DNA of 27,003 bases from an uncultured Clostridia bacterium (GCA_959602045.1 CAUGRT010000036.1:1-27003); one strand, 5' to 3'. Shown: positions 1 through 8,633, counted from the stretch's first letter. Translations and numbers: made by a program. The notes: a model not told the origin generated them from the letters alone.

Positions 1-220
1 CCTATGCGGTTTCTTTGGGTTGCATCTAAAACTTAAAAAAATTCTTGACTACTTACTGTCGAAAAAGTCAAATAGAATTACCATGGTATTAATTTGGCTT
101 ACCTATGCGGTTTATAAGCGCGCGTCTGCATATACATATTGCGTTTTGTCAATCGTTTTTGCAAAAATTACTTTATTAAAAGTGAAAAATTTCGGCATTA
201 CCGAAAATTATGCAAAAAAC
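1..220. other. Intergenic region upstream of the first operon
   Basis: I see no convincing gene here; the open frame that runs through it has no ribosome site and does not look like a protein. It holds a 12-base direct repeat CCTATGCGGTTT at 1-12 and 102-113, a 12-bp palindrome TTTTTGCAAAAA at 156-167, and an inverted repeat TTTCGG-catta-CCGAAA at 190-206 that lies just upstream of the operon promoter and could be an operator. The segment is A+T rich, as expected of a Firmicute intergenic region. Confidence 0.5.
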
Positions 221-249
221 TTGACAAGCATGCGCAAATGTGCGATAAT
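221..249 (+). promoter_or_regulatory. Sigma-A promoter of the DUF512-der-plsY-gpsA-trkAH operon
   Basis: A perfect -35 box TTGACA at 221-226 is followed by a 17-base spacer and a -10 box GATAAT at 244-249. It lies 43 bases before the start codon of the first gene. No second promoter of similar quality is visible before the hairpin after trkH, so it may serve all six genes. Confidence 0.8.
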
Positions 250-291
250 GTATCATGAGAAATTGTGTTATCTCTGACGGAGGCTGTTTTT

Positions 292-1608
292 ATGCATAAA
301 ATTGATACGACAATCGGATTTGTTGAATCGGATTCCCTCGCGGCTGAAGCCGGGTTGGAGCCGGGCGATAAGCTTTTAAAAATCAACGGTCATGATTTTC
401 ACGATATTCTGGAATACCGTTATCTTGTCTCCGAATATGAGGTTGAGCTTGAAGTTGAAAAAAAAGACGGCTCTATTGAAATCATCACGATTGAAAACGA
501 CTATGAGGAGCTTGGCTTTGACTTTAAAGAAGAATTAATTGACACGGCTCAAAGCTGCACAAATAAATGTATTTTCTGCTTTATCGACCAACTTCCGAAA
601 GGAATGAGGGAAACAGTATACTTTAAGGATGACGACACGCGTCTTTCTTTTTTGCAGGGAAATTACGTTACGCTTACCAATATGAAGGATGAGGAAATTG
701 ATCGGTTGATTCACATGCATGTTTCTCCGATTAATATCAGTGTACATGCAACCGATCCGGAGCTACGCAAAAAAATGCTGAATAATCGTTTTGCCGGGAA
801 ATGCTACAGTATAATGCAGAAGTTTGCGGCAAATAATATTTGTATGAATTGTCAGATTGTATTGTGTCCCGACATTAATGACGGTGTCAATTTAGACCGT
901 ACCATTGCCGATTTGGGCAAGCTGTATCCTTATGTCAACAGCGTATCGGTCGTTCCGGTCGGGCTGACGCGATACCGCGAGGGTTTATGTCATCTGACGC
1001 AGTTTGACGCAGACGGTTCGCGTGAGGTCATTCGCCAGTTAGAGCAGTGGCAGCAAAAATTCTTAAAGAAATATGGCACAAGAATTGTTTTTCTGTCCGA
1101 TGAATTTTATGTAAATGCCAACGTCCCCGTACCGGACGCGGCGGAGTATGAAGGTTTTCCGCAATTAGAGAACGGCGTGGGATTGATTGCCAGTATGCAG
1201 GAGGAATTTGACAGTGCCTTGAAGCTTGTAAAAGAAAAACCGCGAAATCGCCGCGTTACCGTTGCAACGGGAGAGCTTGCGGCAGACTTTATCAAGGGAC
1301 TTGCTGCGGCCTTGGAAGAAAAATCCGGGGTGCGGATTCATGTCCGTCCGATTAAAAATAATTTTTTCGGCGGCGGTGTGAATGTTTCCGGCTTAGTATG
1401 CGGCTGTGACATCATAGACCAGCTGAAAAATGAAGAAAAAACAGACGAGCTGATCATTCCCCAAAGCATGCTTCGGGATGATGATGAGATTTTTCTGGAT
1501 GATACCACGGTAGCCGAGGTCGAACAGGCTTTGGGAATGCCTGTTAAAGCGTCATTAAACGATGGCTATGACTTTATCGAAAAAATCTTGGGAGAAGAAT
1601 TATTTTAA
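292..1608 (+). CDS. DUF512 family radical SAM protein with N-terminal PDZ domain
   Basis: This 438-residue protein belongs to the DUF512 (YwhD-unrelated, Clostridia-wide) family of putative Fe-S proteins. Residues 1-70 look like a PDZ-like domain (DSLAAEAGLEPGDKLLKING). A radical-SAM-like cysteine cluster follows at Cys89, Cys93 and Cys96 (CTNKCIFCF), and the C-terminal part contains further cysteines (GLVCGCD) typical of the DUF512 domain. A [4Fe-4S] cluster is therefore expected; the reaction is unknown. I chose the ATG at 292 because CGGAGG at 278-283 lies 8 bases before it; an open frame continues nine codons upstream but overlaps that ribosome site. The family is often found directly before der, as here, which suggests a link to ribosome or translation biology, but this is inference. 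Confidence 0.85.
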   Translation: MHKIDTTIGFVESDSLAAEAGLEPGDKLLKINGHDFHDILEYRYLVSEYEVELEVEKKDGSIEIITIENDYEELGFDFKEELIDTAQSCTNKCIFCFIDQLPKGMRETVYFKDDDTRLSFLQGNYVTLTNMKDEEIDRLIHMHVSPINISVHATDPELRKKMLNNRFAGKCYSIMQKFAANNICMNCQIVLCPDINDGVNLDRTIADLGKLYPYVNSVSVVPVGLTRYREGLCHLTQFDADGSREVIRQLEQWQQKFLKKYGTRIVFLSDEFYVNANVPVPDAAEYEGFPQLENGVGLIASMQEEFDSALKLVKEKPRNRRVTVATGELAADFIKGLAAALEEKSGVRIHVRPIKNNFFGGGVNVSGLVCGCDIIDQLKNEEKTDELIIPQSMLRDDDEIFLDDTTVAEVEQALGMPVKASLNDGYDFIEKILGEELF

Positions 1609-1639
1609 CAAAATAATGAGAAAATGCGATTTTAGACTT

Positions 1640-1704
1640 GAATTTTAATACGTTCGCACATGCGGATGTTTGAACCGCAATAGAATGAAGGATGTATAAA
1701 ATTC
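1640..1704 (+). repeat. Degenerate copy of the variable-arm hairpin repeat
   Basis: The stretch GCGGATGTTTGAACCGCAA at 1662-1680 and the following TAGAATGAA match the right half of the three intact hairpin elements near uvrB and uvrA. The left half is shortened: only the outer eight bases of the left arm remain (GAATTTTA at 1640-1647), and these still pair with TAAAATTC at 1697-1704. It lies in the gap between the DUF512 gene and der. It is probably a decayed copy with an internal deletion. Confidence 0.65.
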
Positions 1705-1771
1705 CGATCGCTTCATGCGGGGCATGGCTTTCATCCCTGCCTAAAACTTAACGAATGAGAGGAAAAAATTT

Positions 1772-3097
1772 ATGAAACCATTGGTAGCAATTGTCGGACG
1801 TCCGAATGTCGGTAAGTCCACACTGTTTAATAAAATTACGGGTCAAAGAATCAGTATTGTTGAGGATACGCCCGGCGTTACGCGCGATCGGATTTACGCG
1901 GACGCCTCCTGGCTGGATAAGCATTTTACCTTAGTGGATACCGGCGGTATCGAGCCGGCATCAAAGGATGAGATTTTGCAGCAAATGCGCCGTCAGGCAC
2001 AGCTTGCTATTGAGATGGCGGACGTTGTGATTTTAATGACGAACGTTCGCGACGGTGTAACCGCAAACGATCAGGATGTAACCGCTATGCTGCTGAAAGC
2101 ACAGAAAAAAATCGTACTGGCGGTTAATAAGGTTGATAACATCGGAGATCCTCCGATCGAATTTTATGAATTTTACAACCTCGGTCTTGGGGATCCGATC
2201 GCCATTTCATCCACCCACGGCTTGGGTGTGGGCGATTTATTGGATGCCGTTACCCACAAATTTCCCGAAGATGCCGATACCGCCGAAGATGAGGATGAAA
2301 TTAAGGTAGCCGTTATCGGAAAGCCGAATGCCGGGAAATCTTCTTTAGTGAATAAGATTCTCGGAGAGGATCGCGTTATCGTCAGCGACATCGCCGGAAC
2401 TACGCGTGATGCGATTGATTCACGATATGAAAAAGACGGTCAAAAATACCTCTTTATTGATACGGCAGGAATGAGAAAGCGCGGAAAAATTGATGAAAAC
2501 GTGGAGCGTTACAGCGTTGTACGTTCCCTTGCCGCAGTCGATCGGAGCGATGTATGTGTGATTATGATTGATGCGTCCGAGGGCGTGACCGAGCAGGATA
2601 CTAAGGTTGCCGGATACGCTCATGAACAGGGCAAGGCTTGTATTTTCGCCGTAAATAAATGGGATATTGTCGATAAAGATGATAAGACGATGCGCCAGTT
2701 TACTGATCGGGTTCGGGAAATGTTTGCATTTATGTCCTATGCAAAAATTGTCTTTATCAGCGCCAAAACCGGTCAGCGCGTGCCGAAGCTTTTGGAGGAA
2801 ATCAAGCTTGTCAATGAACAGTATAAGCGCCGCATTACCACCGGTATGCTCAACGACGTTCTAAATGAAGCAACACATAAGCAGCAGCCTCCCTCCGATA
2901 AAGGACGCCGTTTGAAGATTTACTACGGAACACAGGTATCCGTTGCTCCGCCCGCATTTGTGATTTTCGCAAATTCCAGAGAGCTGTTTCACTACTCTTA
3001 CCTGCGTTTTATTGAAAACCAAATCCGCGAAAACTTCGGCTTTGAGGGAACGCCTATCAAGCTGATTGTACGGGAAAAGGGGGAGAAAAACGGATGA
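1772..3097 (+). CDS. der: Ribosome-assembly GTPase Der (EngA)
   Basis: Der is a GTPase with two tandem G domains that binds the 50S subunit and is needed for its maturation. The first domain shows GRPNVGKS at residues 9-16, DTGG at 56-59 and NKVD at 119-122. The second shows GKPNAGKS at 183-190, DTAG at 230-233 and NKWD at 295-298. A KH-like domain fills about residues 350-440. At 441 residues it has the usual length. The ATG follows AGAGGA at 1758-1763. Its stop codon overlaps the plsY start (ATGA), so the two are translationally coupled. Identification is secure. Confidence 0.97.
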   Translation: MKPLVAIVGRPNVGKSTLFNKITGQRISIVEDTPGVTRDRIYADASWLDKHFTLVDTGGIEPASKDEILQQMRRQAQLAIEMADVVILMTNVRDGVTANDQDVTAMLLKAQKKIVLAVNKVDNIGDPPIEFYEFYNLGLGDPIAISSTHGLGVGDLLDAVTHKFPEDADTAEDEDEIKVAVIGKPNAGKSSLVNKILGEDRVIVSDIAGTTRDAIDSRYEKDGQKYLFIDTAGMRKRGKIDENVERYSVVRSLAAVDRSDVCVIMIDASEGVTEQDTKVAGYAHEQGKACIFAVNKWDIVDKDDKTMRQFTDRVREMFAFMSYAKIVFISAKTGQRVPKLLEEIKLVNEQYKRRITTGMLNDVLNEATHKQQPPSDKGRRLKIYYGTQVSVAPPAFVIFANSRELFHYSYLRFIENQIRENFGFEGTPIKLIVREKGEKNG

Positions 3098-3726
3098 TTA
3101 CGACAGCGATTCTTACCGGAGTCCTCGCCTATCTGGTCGGCTCTGTGAATTTTTCGATTCTGTTGTCCAGAGCGTTGGGCGGCAAGGATATTAGAAAGAG
3201 CGGCTCCGGGAATGCCGGAGCTACCAACATGCTTCGTACATACGGCAAAAAAATGGGCGTGCTGACGCTGATTCTGGATATTTTGAAAGGGGTCATCTGC
3301 GTATTGCTCGCCAAATTCCTTGCTTCTTCCGCAGACCACGCGAACAGTGCCGTTCTTCCGTATATCGCCGGAGTTTGTGTCGTATTGGGGCATAATTTTC
3401 CGTTGTATTTTGGCTTTAAAGGCGGAAAAGGCGTAGCCACAAGCTTGGGTGTCGTGTTGGTTCTGGATTGGAAAATCGGGTTGCTGGTCGCTGCCTGCGC
3501 GATTTTGATTATGGCAATTACGCGCTATGTGTCACTCGGTTCTATTCTGGGCGGTGCGGCATTTATCGTGGTGGAACTGATCAAAGCATTGGTTCAGAAA
3601 AATTTCAACCCCGTTCAAATCCTGTGCGTTTTAATAATCGGCGGTCTTTTGATTGCACGGCATCACGCGAATATTAAGCGGCTTCTGAACGGAACGGAAA
3701 ATAAACTTGGCGCAAAGCCAAAATAA
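3094..3726 (+). CDS. plsY: Glycerol-3-phosphate acyltransferase PlsY
   Basis: PlsY is a membrane enzyme that transfers an acyl group from acyl-phosphate to sn-glycerol 3-phosphate, giving lysophosphatidic acid. The 210-residue sequence has about five hydrophobic segments and the three family motifs: SGSGNAGATN at residues 36-45, GHNFPLYFGFKGGKG at 99-113 and RHHANIKRLLNGTENKLG at 189-206. The start overlaps the der stop by four bases, preceded by a G-rich ribosome site (AAAAGGGGGAG). The next gene, gpsA, makes its substrate, so the pair forms the entry to phospholipid synthesis. Confidence 0.96.
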   Translation: MITTAILTGVLAYLVGSVNFSILLSRALGGKDIRKSGSGNAGATNMLRTYGKKMGVLTLILDILKGVICVLLAKFLASSADHANSAVLPYIAGVCVVLGHNFPLYFGFKGGKGVATSLGVVLVLDWKIGLLVAACAILIMAITRYVSLGSILGGAAFIVVELIKALVQKNFNPVQILCVLIIGGLLIARHHANIKRLLNGTENKLGAKPK

Positions 3727-3779
3727 ATAGATAAAAACGAACGATCAAAATAAAGTCAAAGAAAGGAATCATTATCAGA

Positions 3780-4769
3780 ATGAAAATTTCAATTATCGGA
3801 TCCGGCGGCTGGGGAACTGCCGTTGCCCTGCTTCTTGCCGGAAAAGGATATGATGTATTTTTATGGTCTTGGATTCAGGAGGAAACCGACCGTTTAAATC
3901 TTGACAGAGAAAATAAGGAATTTCTCCCCGGTGTAAAATTCCCGGACAATATCACCTGCACACACGATATGGCAGAATGTGTATACAACGCGGACTTGAT
4001 TATAACCGCTGCTCCCTCCCCTGCTACCCGAACCACCGCAAAACAGCTTGCTCCGTTTGTTCAGGAGGGGCAGGTACTCGTGAATATTTCAAAGGGTCTG
4101 GAGGAAAGCACACTTTCACGCCTTTCGGAGGTCTACGCCTCTGAAATTCCGCAAGCAAAAATTGCAGTCATGAGCGGGCCCTCCCATGCGGAGGAGGTAT
4201 CCAGAAAGCTCCCCACCACCAATGTTGCTGCCTGCGGTGATTTACATACCGCAAAATTTGTTCAGGATATTTTTATGGATCAGAATTTCCGCGTCTATAC
4301 GAGCACAGATGTCATGGGCGTGGAATTGGGCGGTTCTTTGAAAAACGTAATTGCCCTTTGCGCCGGAATTTCCGACGGCTTAGGCTATGGTGATAATACA
4401 AAGGCAGCGCTGATTACCCGCGGTTTGGCGGAAATTTCGCGATTGGGAATTGCGATGGGTGCGGACGCGCGGACTTTCATGGGACTTAGCGGCGTCGGAG
4501 ATCTGATTGTTACATGCACCAGTATGCATTCCAGAAACCGTCGTGCCGGGATTCTTCTCGGTCAGGGAAAAACGCTGCAAGAGGCATTGGATGAGGTACA
4601 CATGGTGGTTGAAGGAGTCAACACGGCTTCCGCCGCCTATCAGCTCAGCAAAAAATACAATGTGGAAATGCCGATTGTGGAAGAAGCAAACAATATTTTA
4701 TATCATGGCAAAAACGCTCGTGAAGCTGTGATCAGCTTGATGACGCGCGATAAAAAGGAAGAAGCATAA
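3780..4769 (+). CDS. gpsA: Glycerol-3-phosphate dehydrogenase [NAD(P)+]
   Basis: GpsA reduces dihydroxyacetone phosphate to sn-glycerol 3-phosphate in the cytosol, supplying the substrate of PlsY encoded just upstream. The 329-residue protein begins with a Rossmann dinucleotide motif GSGGWGTA at residues 7-14. The catalytic lysine is Lys188 in GGSLKNV, and the C-terminal half carries GLSGVGDLIVTCTS (235-248) and SRNRRAG (251-257), all diagnostic of the family. A GAAAGGA ribosome site lies about 12 bases before the ATG. Its length and motif order are normal. Confidence 0.97.
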   Translation: MKISIIGSGGWGTAVALLLAGKGYDVFLWSWIQEETDRLNLDRENKEFLPGVKFPDNITCTHDMAECVYNADLIITAAPSPATRTTAKQLAPFVQEGQVLVNISKGLEESTLSRLSEVYASEIPQAKIAVMSGPSHAEEVSRKLPTTNVAACGDLHTAKFVQDIFMDQNFRVYTSTDVMGVELGGSLKNVIALCAGISDGLGYGDNTKAALITRGLAEISRLGIAMGADARTFMGLSGVGDLIVTCTSMHSRNRRAGILLGQGKTLQEALDEVHMVVEGVNTASAAYQLSKKYNVEMPIVEEANNILYHGKNAREAVISLMTRDKKEEA

Positions 4770-4803
4770 TTGTGCTGCCAATGGCGGCGGAATGGAGATT
4801 AAA

Positions 4804-6156
4804 ATGAATGTAATTATCGTTGGCGGCGGAAAAGTCGGCAGAAAAATGGTTGGAGATTTCTCCAAAGAAAACTATAATGTTGTTCTGATTGATGTCAAAA
4901 GCGCCGTATGCGATCAAATTCAAGAGGATTTTGACGTGATGTGCGTCACCGGAAGCGGTACGGATTTGGATGTGCTGATAGAAGCCGGGATTAAAAAAGC
5001 TGATTTATTTATTGCTGTAACCGATAAGGATGAATTTAACGCTTTATGCTCGGTTATGGCGAAAAAGCTCGGCGCAAAGCGCTGTGTTGCGCGTGTTCGA
5101 AACCGCGAGTATTTTAAGCAGCTCGACTTTATCCGCAACGCTTTGGGAATCAATCTGATTGTGAATCCCGAATATGCAACAGCCGGTGAAATTTCAAGAA
5201 TGTTGCGATTCCCGGCAGCGATCAAGACCGATACCTTTGCCAAAGGCAGAATCGAATTGATTGAATTTCGAATCAGTGAAAACAGCGCCTTATGCAATCA
5301 TGCTGTTCATGAAATTTATAAAAAATACAAAATTAAGGTTTTGATTTGCGCGGTTCAGCGCGGAGATGAGGTTACGATTCCGAACGGTGATTTTGTCATT
5401 CAAAGCGGCGATAAGCTGAGTCTTACGGCATCGCATGCGGATTTGGCTCATTTTATGCGAGAAATCGGTGTGATTCAGAAAAAGATCAAAACCGCAATTT
5501 TAATCGGCGGCGGAAGAATTTCATTCTATCTTGCCGTGCAGCTTCTGGAAAGCGGTATGCGCGTTAAGATCATTGAACAAAACCGCGATCGCTGCAATGA
5601 ATTGGCGGAGCATCTGCCAAAAGCGGATATTGTATGTGCGGACGGCTCCAATCGTTATATTCTGGAAGAGGAAGGCATTGACCGCGTGGACTCTATCGTT
5701 ACACTGACCGGTATTGATGAGGAAAACATGATTATTTCGATGTATGCCAAAACGAAAAATGTCGATAAGGTGGTAACGAAGATTAATCGTTCCTCTTTTG
5801 CAGGATTAATGGAAAGCAGCGGCGTATACAGTATTGTAACCCCGAAAAACATTACGGCAAATCTCATCATGCGCTATGCGCGCGCAATGGAATCGGCACA
5901 GGACACAGAAATGCGCACACTGTACCGGATTGTCAATAATAAGGCTGAGGCAATGGAGTTTATTGTAACGCGCGAATCCGCATTAACCGCCCGTCCCCTT
6001 GCGGAGCTCAAAATGAAAGAAAATATTTTGATCGCCGCTATTCTTCGCGGAAACAAAATGTTTCTTCCCGGCGGTGACAGTACCATCGAGGTCGGAGATA
6101 CGGTTGTGATTGTTACCACACAGCATATTACATCACTCGGAGATATCCTTGCATAA
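4804..6156 (+). CDS. trkA: Trk potassium uptake regulatory subunit TrkA
   Basis: TrkA is a cytoplasmic nucleotide-binding subunit that gates the TrkH potassium channel encoded next. The 450 residues form two TrkA_N/TrkA_C units. The first Rossmann fold has GGGKVG at residues 7-12 with an acidic residue at the end of the second strand (LIDVK). The second begins near 231 with GGGRIS, where the last glycine of the usual GxGxxG is replaced by serine, so its nucleotide binding may be altered. I chose the ATG at 4804, which has GGAG six bases upstream; an in-frame ATG at 4792 has only a weak site. Two-unit TrkA of this length is standard, in contrast to single-unit KtrA. Confidence 0.92.
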   Translation: MNVIIVGGGKVGRKMVGDFSKENYNVVLIDVKSAVCDQIQEDFDVMCVTGSGTDLDVLIEAGIKKADLFIAVTDKDEFNALCSVMAKKLGAKRCVARVRNREYFKQLDFIRNALGINLIVNPEYATAGEISRMLRFPAAIKTDTFAKGRIELIEFRISENSALCNHAVHEIYKKYKIKVLICAVQRGDEVTIPNGDFVIQSGDKLSLTASHADLAHFMREIGVIQKKIKTAILIGGGRISFYLAVQLLESGMRVKIIEQNRDRCNELAEHLPKADIVCADGSNRYILEEEGIDRVDSIVTLTGIDEENMIISMYAKTKNVDKVVTKINRSSFAGLMESSGVYSIVTPKNITANLIMRYARAMESAQDTEMRTLYRIVNNKAEAMEFIVTRESALTARPLAELKMKENILIAAILRGNKMFLPGGDSTIEVGDTVVIVTTQHITSLGDILA

Positions 6157-6227
6157 GAAAAGATTCGAAGCAATTCCCGAAAGACCATTTATTTCGGACT
6201 TCGTGAAAGGAGTTAATACTTGCAATT

Positions 6228-7670
6228 ATGAACTACAGAATGATTGTTTATATCATGGGCAGAATTTTGGTTACGATTGCCGCCACCATGCTGCTGCCGT
6301 TATTTATATCCGTTTATTATAACGATGGAAACATAATCCCCTTTTTGGTGCCGATTATCATCGCGTTGATTGCGGGCGGTGCGGCGTCTGTCAGAACCCC
6401 AAAGGATAAAAGCCTTTTCGTAAGAGAAGGCTTGGTCATTGTTTCCCTATCCTGGGTTGTGATTTCCATTGTGGGATGTCTGCCGTTTTATATCAGCCGC
6501 GAAATCCCCTCGTTTACCGATGCCTTTTTTGAAACGGTATCCGGCTTTACAACTACCGGATCTTCCATTTTAAGCAATGTCGAGGCAATGAGCAAAAGCT
6601 TAATTTTCTGGCGCAGCTTTACGCACTGGCTGGGCGGAATGGGCGTGCTGGTCTTTGCAATGGCGATTTTTTCATCCAAAGATACGCGCACCACGCATAT
6701 CATGCGTGCGGAAATGCCGGGGCCTGTTGTCGGGAAACTAACCAGCAAGTGGCAGTTCTCCATCCGTATTCTGTACACCATTTATATTACGCTGACACTA
6801 TCGGAAACTGCCTTGCTTCTTTTGGGAGGTATGCCCCTGTTTGACAGTCTGGTTCATGCATTCGGCACAGCCGGAACCGGTGGCTTTGGAATTAAAAACA
6901 ATTCCATTGCCTTCTATAACAGTGCTTATATTGACTATGTAATCGGAATTTTCATGCTGCTGTTCGGCATTAATTTTAATGTGTACTATCTCCTCCTGAT
7001 CCGAAAATTTTCTCAGATTAAGAGTAATAACGAAATGCGCTGGTATCTGGGAATTTTGTTAGGTGCGGCGGTATTGGTCGGAATTAATATTATGCCGATA
7101 TACAAGACTTTCGGGCAAGCGTTCCGATACTCTTTCTTCCAAGTATCCTCGATCATGACTACCACGGGATATTCCACCGCCGACTTTACGCAATGGCCGG
7201 TGCTTTCTCAAATGATTCTGATTATGCTGATGTTTATCGGCGGCTGTGCCGGTTCCACAAGCGGCGGAATCAAGGTTATCCGCTTGATTGTTCTGGTTAA
7301 AACAGCCGTACGCGAGGTAAAACGAACCGCCAGTCCGCGCAGCGTTTTCTCGGTAAAAGCGGACGGAAAGCAGATTGATCCGGGGATATTAACCGGAATA
7401 TTGGCATATTTCGTAGTGTATATGGTATTAATGGGCATTACCATTTTAATCGTCAGCCTGGACAATGCAGATCCGACCACAACGGTAACGGCTGTAATTT
7501 CGACATTAAACAATATCGGACCCGGTTTGGGTGCTGTAGGACCGCTCGGAAACTTTGGCGGATTCTCGAACTTATCCAAATGGGTCATGTCTTTTGCCAT
7601 GCTGGCAGGAAGATTGGAATTTTATCCGCTGCTGATACTCTTCACACCATACACATGGAAGCGTTCATGA
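6228..7670 (+). CDS. trkH: Trk/Ktr potassium transporter membrane subunit TrkH
   Basis: TrkH is the ion-conducting membrane subunit of a potassium uptake system, working with TrkA encoded just upstream. The 480-residue protein is almost entirely hydrophobic and shows four pore-loop repeats with the filter segments SGFTTTGSS (105-113), GTAGTGGFG (213-221), MTTTGYST (310-317) and NNIGPGLG (428-435). The C-terminus RLEFYPLLILFTP is typical of the family. The only reasonable start is the ATG at 6228, but the AAAGGAG ribosome site ends 15 bases before it, an unusually long spacing that is also seen at galK in this window. Confidence 0.94.
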   Translation: MNYRMIVYIMGRILVTIAATMLLPLFISVYYNDGNIIPFLVPIIIALIAGGAASVRTPKDKSLFVREGLVIVSLSWVVISIVGCLPFYISREIPSFTDAFFETVSGFTTTGSSILSNVEAMSKSLIFWRSFTHWLGGMGVLVFAMAIFSSKDTRTTHIMRAEMPGPVVGKLTSKWQFSIRILYTIYITLTLSETALLLLGGMPLFDSLVHAFGTAGTGGFGIKNNSIAFYNSAYIDYVIGIFMLLFGINFNVYYLLLIRKFSQIKSNNEMRWYLGILLGAAVLVGINIMPIYKTFGQAFRYSFFQVSSIMTTTGYSTADFTQWPVLSQMILIMLMFIGGCAGSTSGGIKVIRLIVLVKTAVREVKRTASPRSVFSVKADGKQIDPGILTGILAYFVVYMVLMGITILIVSLDNADPTTTVTAVISTLNNIGPGLGAVGPLGNFGGFSNLSKWVMSFAMLAGRLEFYPLLILFTPYTWKRS

Positions 7671-7698
7671 TGCTCATCTTCTTCCCAATAATAAGTTT

Positions 7699-7735
7699 CC
7701 GTTGAAAATTGTTATAAAAAATTCAACGGTTGTTT
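7699..7735 (+). terminator. Probable terminator after trkH
   Basis: CCGTTGAA at 7699-7706 pairs with TTCAACGG at 7722-7729, followed by a T-rich tail (TTGTTTATACTTTG). The loop of 15 bases is long and the tail is interrupted, so it may not be fully efficient. It lies 28 bases after the trkH stop codon. Confidence 0.55.
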
Positions 7736-7740
7736 ATACT

Positions 7741-7770
7741 TTGTTTACAATTTTACTGTATAATAATTTT
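7741..7770 (+). promoter_or_regulatory. Possible promoter of the SSB-like gene
   Basis: TTGTTTACA (7741-7749) is followed by TATAATAATTTTA (7759-7771). The best -10 box, TATAAT at 7759-7764, is too close to this -35 candidate, and a 17-base spacing gives only TAATTT. A promoter here is likely because a terminator-like hairpin lies upstream and a 110-base A+T-rich leader lies downstream, but the exact boxes are uncertain. I see no hairpin or riboswitch in 7775-7865. Confidence 0.3.
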
Positions 7771-7883
7771 ATCAGAACAAAATGATAATAATACAGAAGT
7801 TACAAAAAATATAAATATAGGAATATTTCAGTGAATTTTTGAATAAATATAACTGATGATTAAAAACTAAGGAGGATATTATC

Positions 7884-8561
7884 ATGGATAACACCAACAA
7901 TCAGGCTACAGTCATAGGAACAATTGAGGATGATTTCAAGCTGAATCATGAGATATACGCAGAAAAATTTTATACCTTTACTATTAATATTCCGCGTTTG
8001 AGCGGTGCCTGCGATAATGTACGCATTATGATCTCCGAGCGCCTTATTATGGATAACGATTATAACGTAGGCGATAAAGTTGAAATAACCGGTCAGTTCC
8101 GTTCCTATAACAGCTATGAAAACGGCGAAAACCGACTGGTTTTAACGGTATTTGCCAAGGACATTTGCCATTATGAAGAGGACGAAAACAAAAATCCCAA
8201 TGTACTGTATTTAAACGGCTATATCTGCAAACCCCCCGTATACCGTACCACGCCGTTCGGACGTGAAATTACGGATATTTTGCTGGCTGTAAACAGAAGC
8301 TATAATAAATCCGACTACATTCCTATTATTGCATGGGGTCGAAACGCTCGTTTTGCAAAAAGTCTGAACGTTGGCGATAATGTCAAGCTTTGGGGACGGA
8401 TTCAATCCAGAAATTATCAGAAACGTTTGTCTGACGAAGAAGTAATCACCAAGACCGCTTATGAGGTTTCCATTAACCGTATGGAGCTGGTTAAGGAGGA
8501 GGAAGCTCCCACAGTTTCTGAAGAACCGGAGTATACAGAGCATGACGATATAACTCTATAA
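7884..8561 (+). CDS. Tandem OB-fold single-stranded-DNA-binding-like protein
   Basis: This 225-residue protein appears to contain two OB folds. Residues 105-205 resemble bacterial SSB (GREITDILLAVNRSY, SDYIPIIAWGRNARFAKSL, GDNVKLWGRIQSRNYQKR). Residues 5-97 look like a diverged second copy with parallel landmarks (ATVIGTI, VGDKVEITGQFRSY). The C-terminal 22 residues are acidic and end in DDITL, which recalls the acidic tip with which SSB recruits partner proteins. Single-stranded nucleic acid binding is therefore likely; its partner process is not shown by the context, since it lies alone between trkH and pgi and not between rpsF and rpsR where the main Firmicute ssb usually lies. The start is clear: AAGGAGG at 7869-7875 lies 8 bases before the ATG. 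Confidence 0.75.
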   Translation: MDNTNNQATVIGTIEDDFKLNHEIYAEKFYTFTINIPRLSGACDNVRIMISERLIMDNDYNVGDKVEITGQFRSYNSYENGENRLVLTVFAKDICHYEEDENKNPNVLYLNGYICKPPVYRTTPFGREITDILLAVNRSYNKSDYIPIIAWGRNARFAKSLNVGDNVKLWGRIQSRNYQKRLSDEEVITKTAYEVSINRMELVKEEEAPTVSEEPEYTEHDDITL

Positions 8562-8569
8562 AAATTCGA

Positions 8570-8633
8570 GAACTGTAAAAACATTAGGTTGATATACCGA
8601 TGAACCGTATTTGTTTTTGCAGTTCTTTTTTTA
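8570..8633 (+). terminator. Intrinsic terminator after the SSB-like gene
   Basis: AGAACTG at 8570-8576 pairs with CAGTTCT at 8621-8627, the stem continues past one mismatch as AAAAACA with TGTTTTT or similar, and an inner GGTT/AACC pair caps it. A run of seven T residues follows at 8627-8633. Confidence 0.85.

Noticed and set aside
20..277. Open reading frame of 85 codons at the left end
   Set aside because: No ribosome site, A+T-rich low-quality protein, and it overlaps the consensus promoter of the next operon.
3129..3440. Minus-strand open frames opposite plsY and der
   Set aside because: Antisense frames with no ribosome site; the plus-strand genes carry complete family motifs.
7771..7868. 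Riboswitch in the leader of the SSB-like gene
   Set aside because: The segment is A+T rich with no stable stem or conserved motif.
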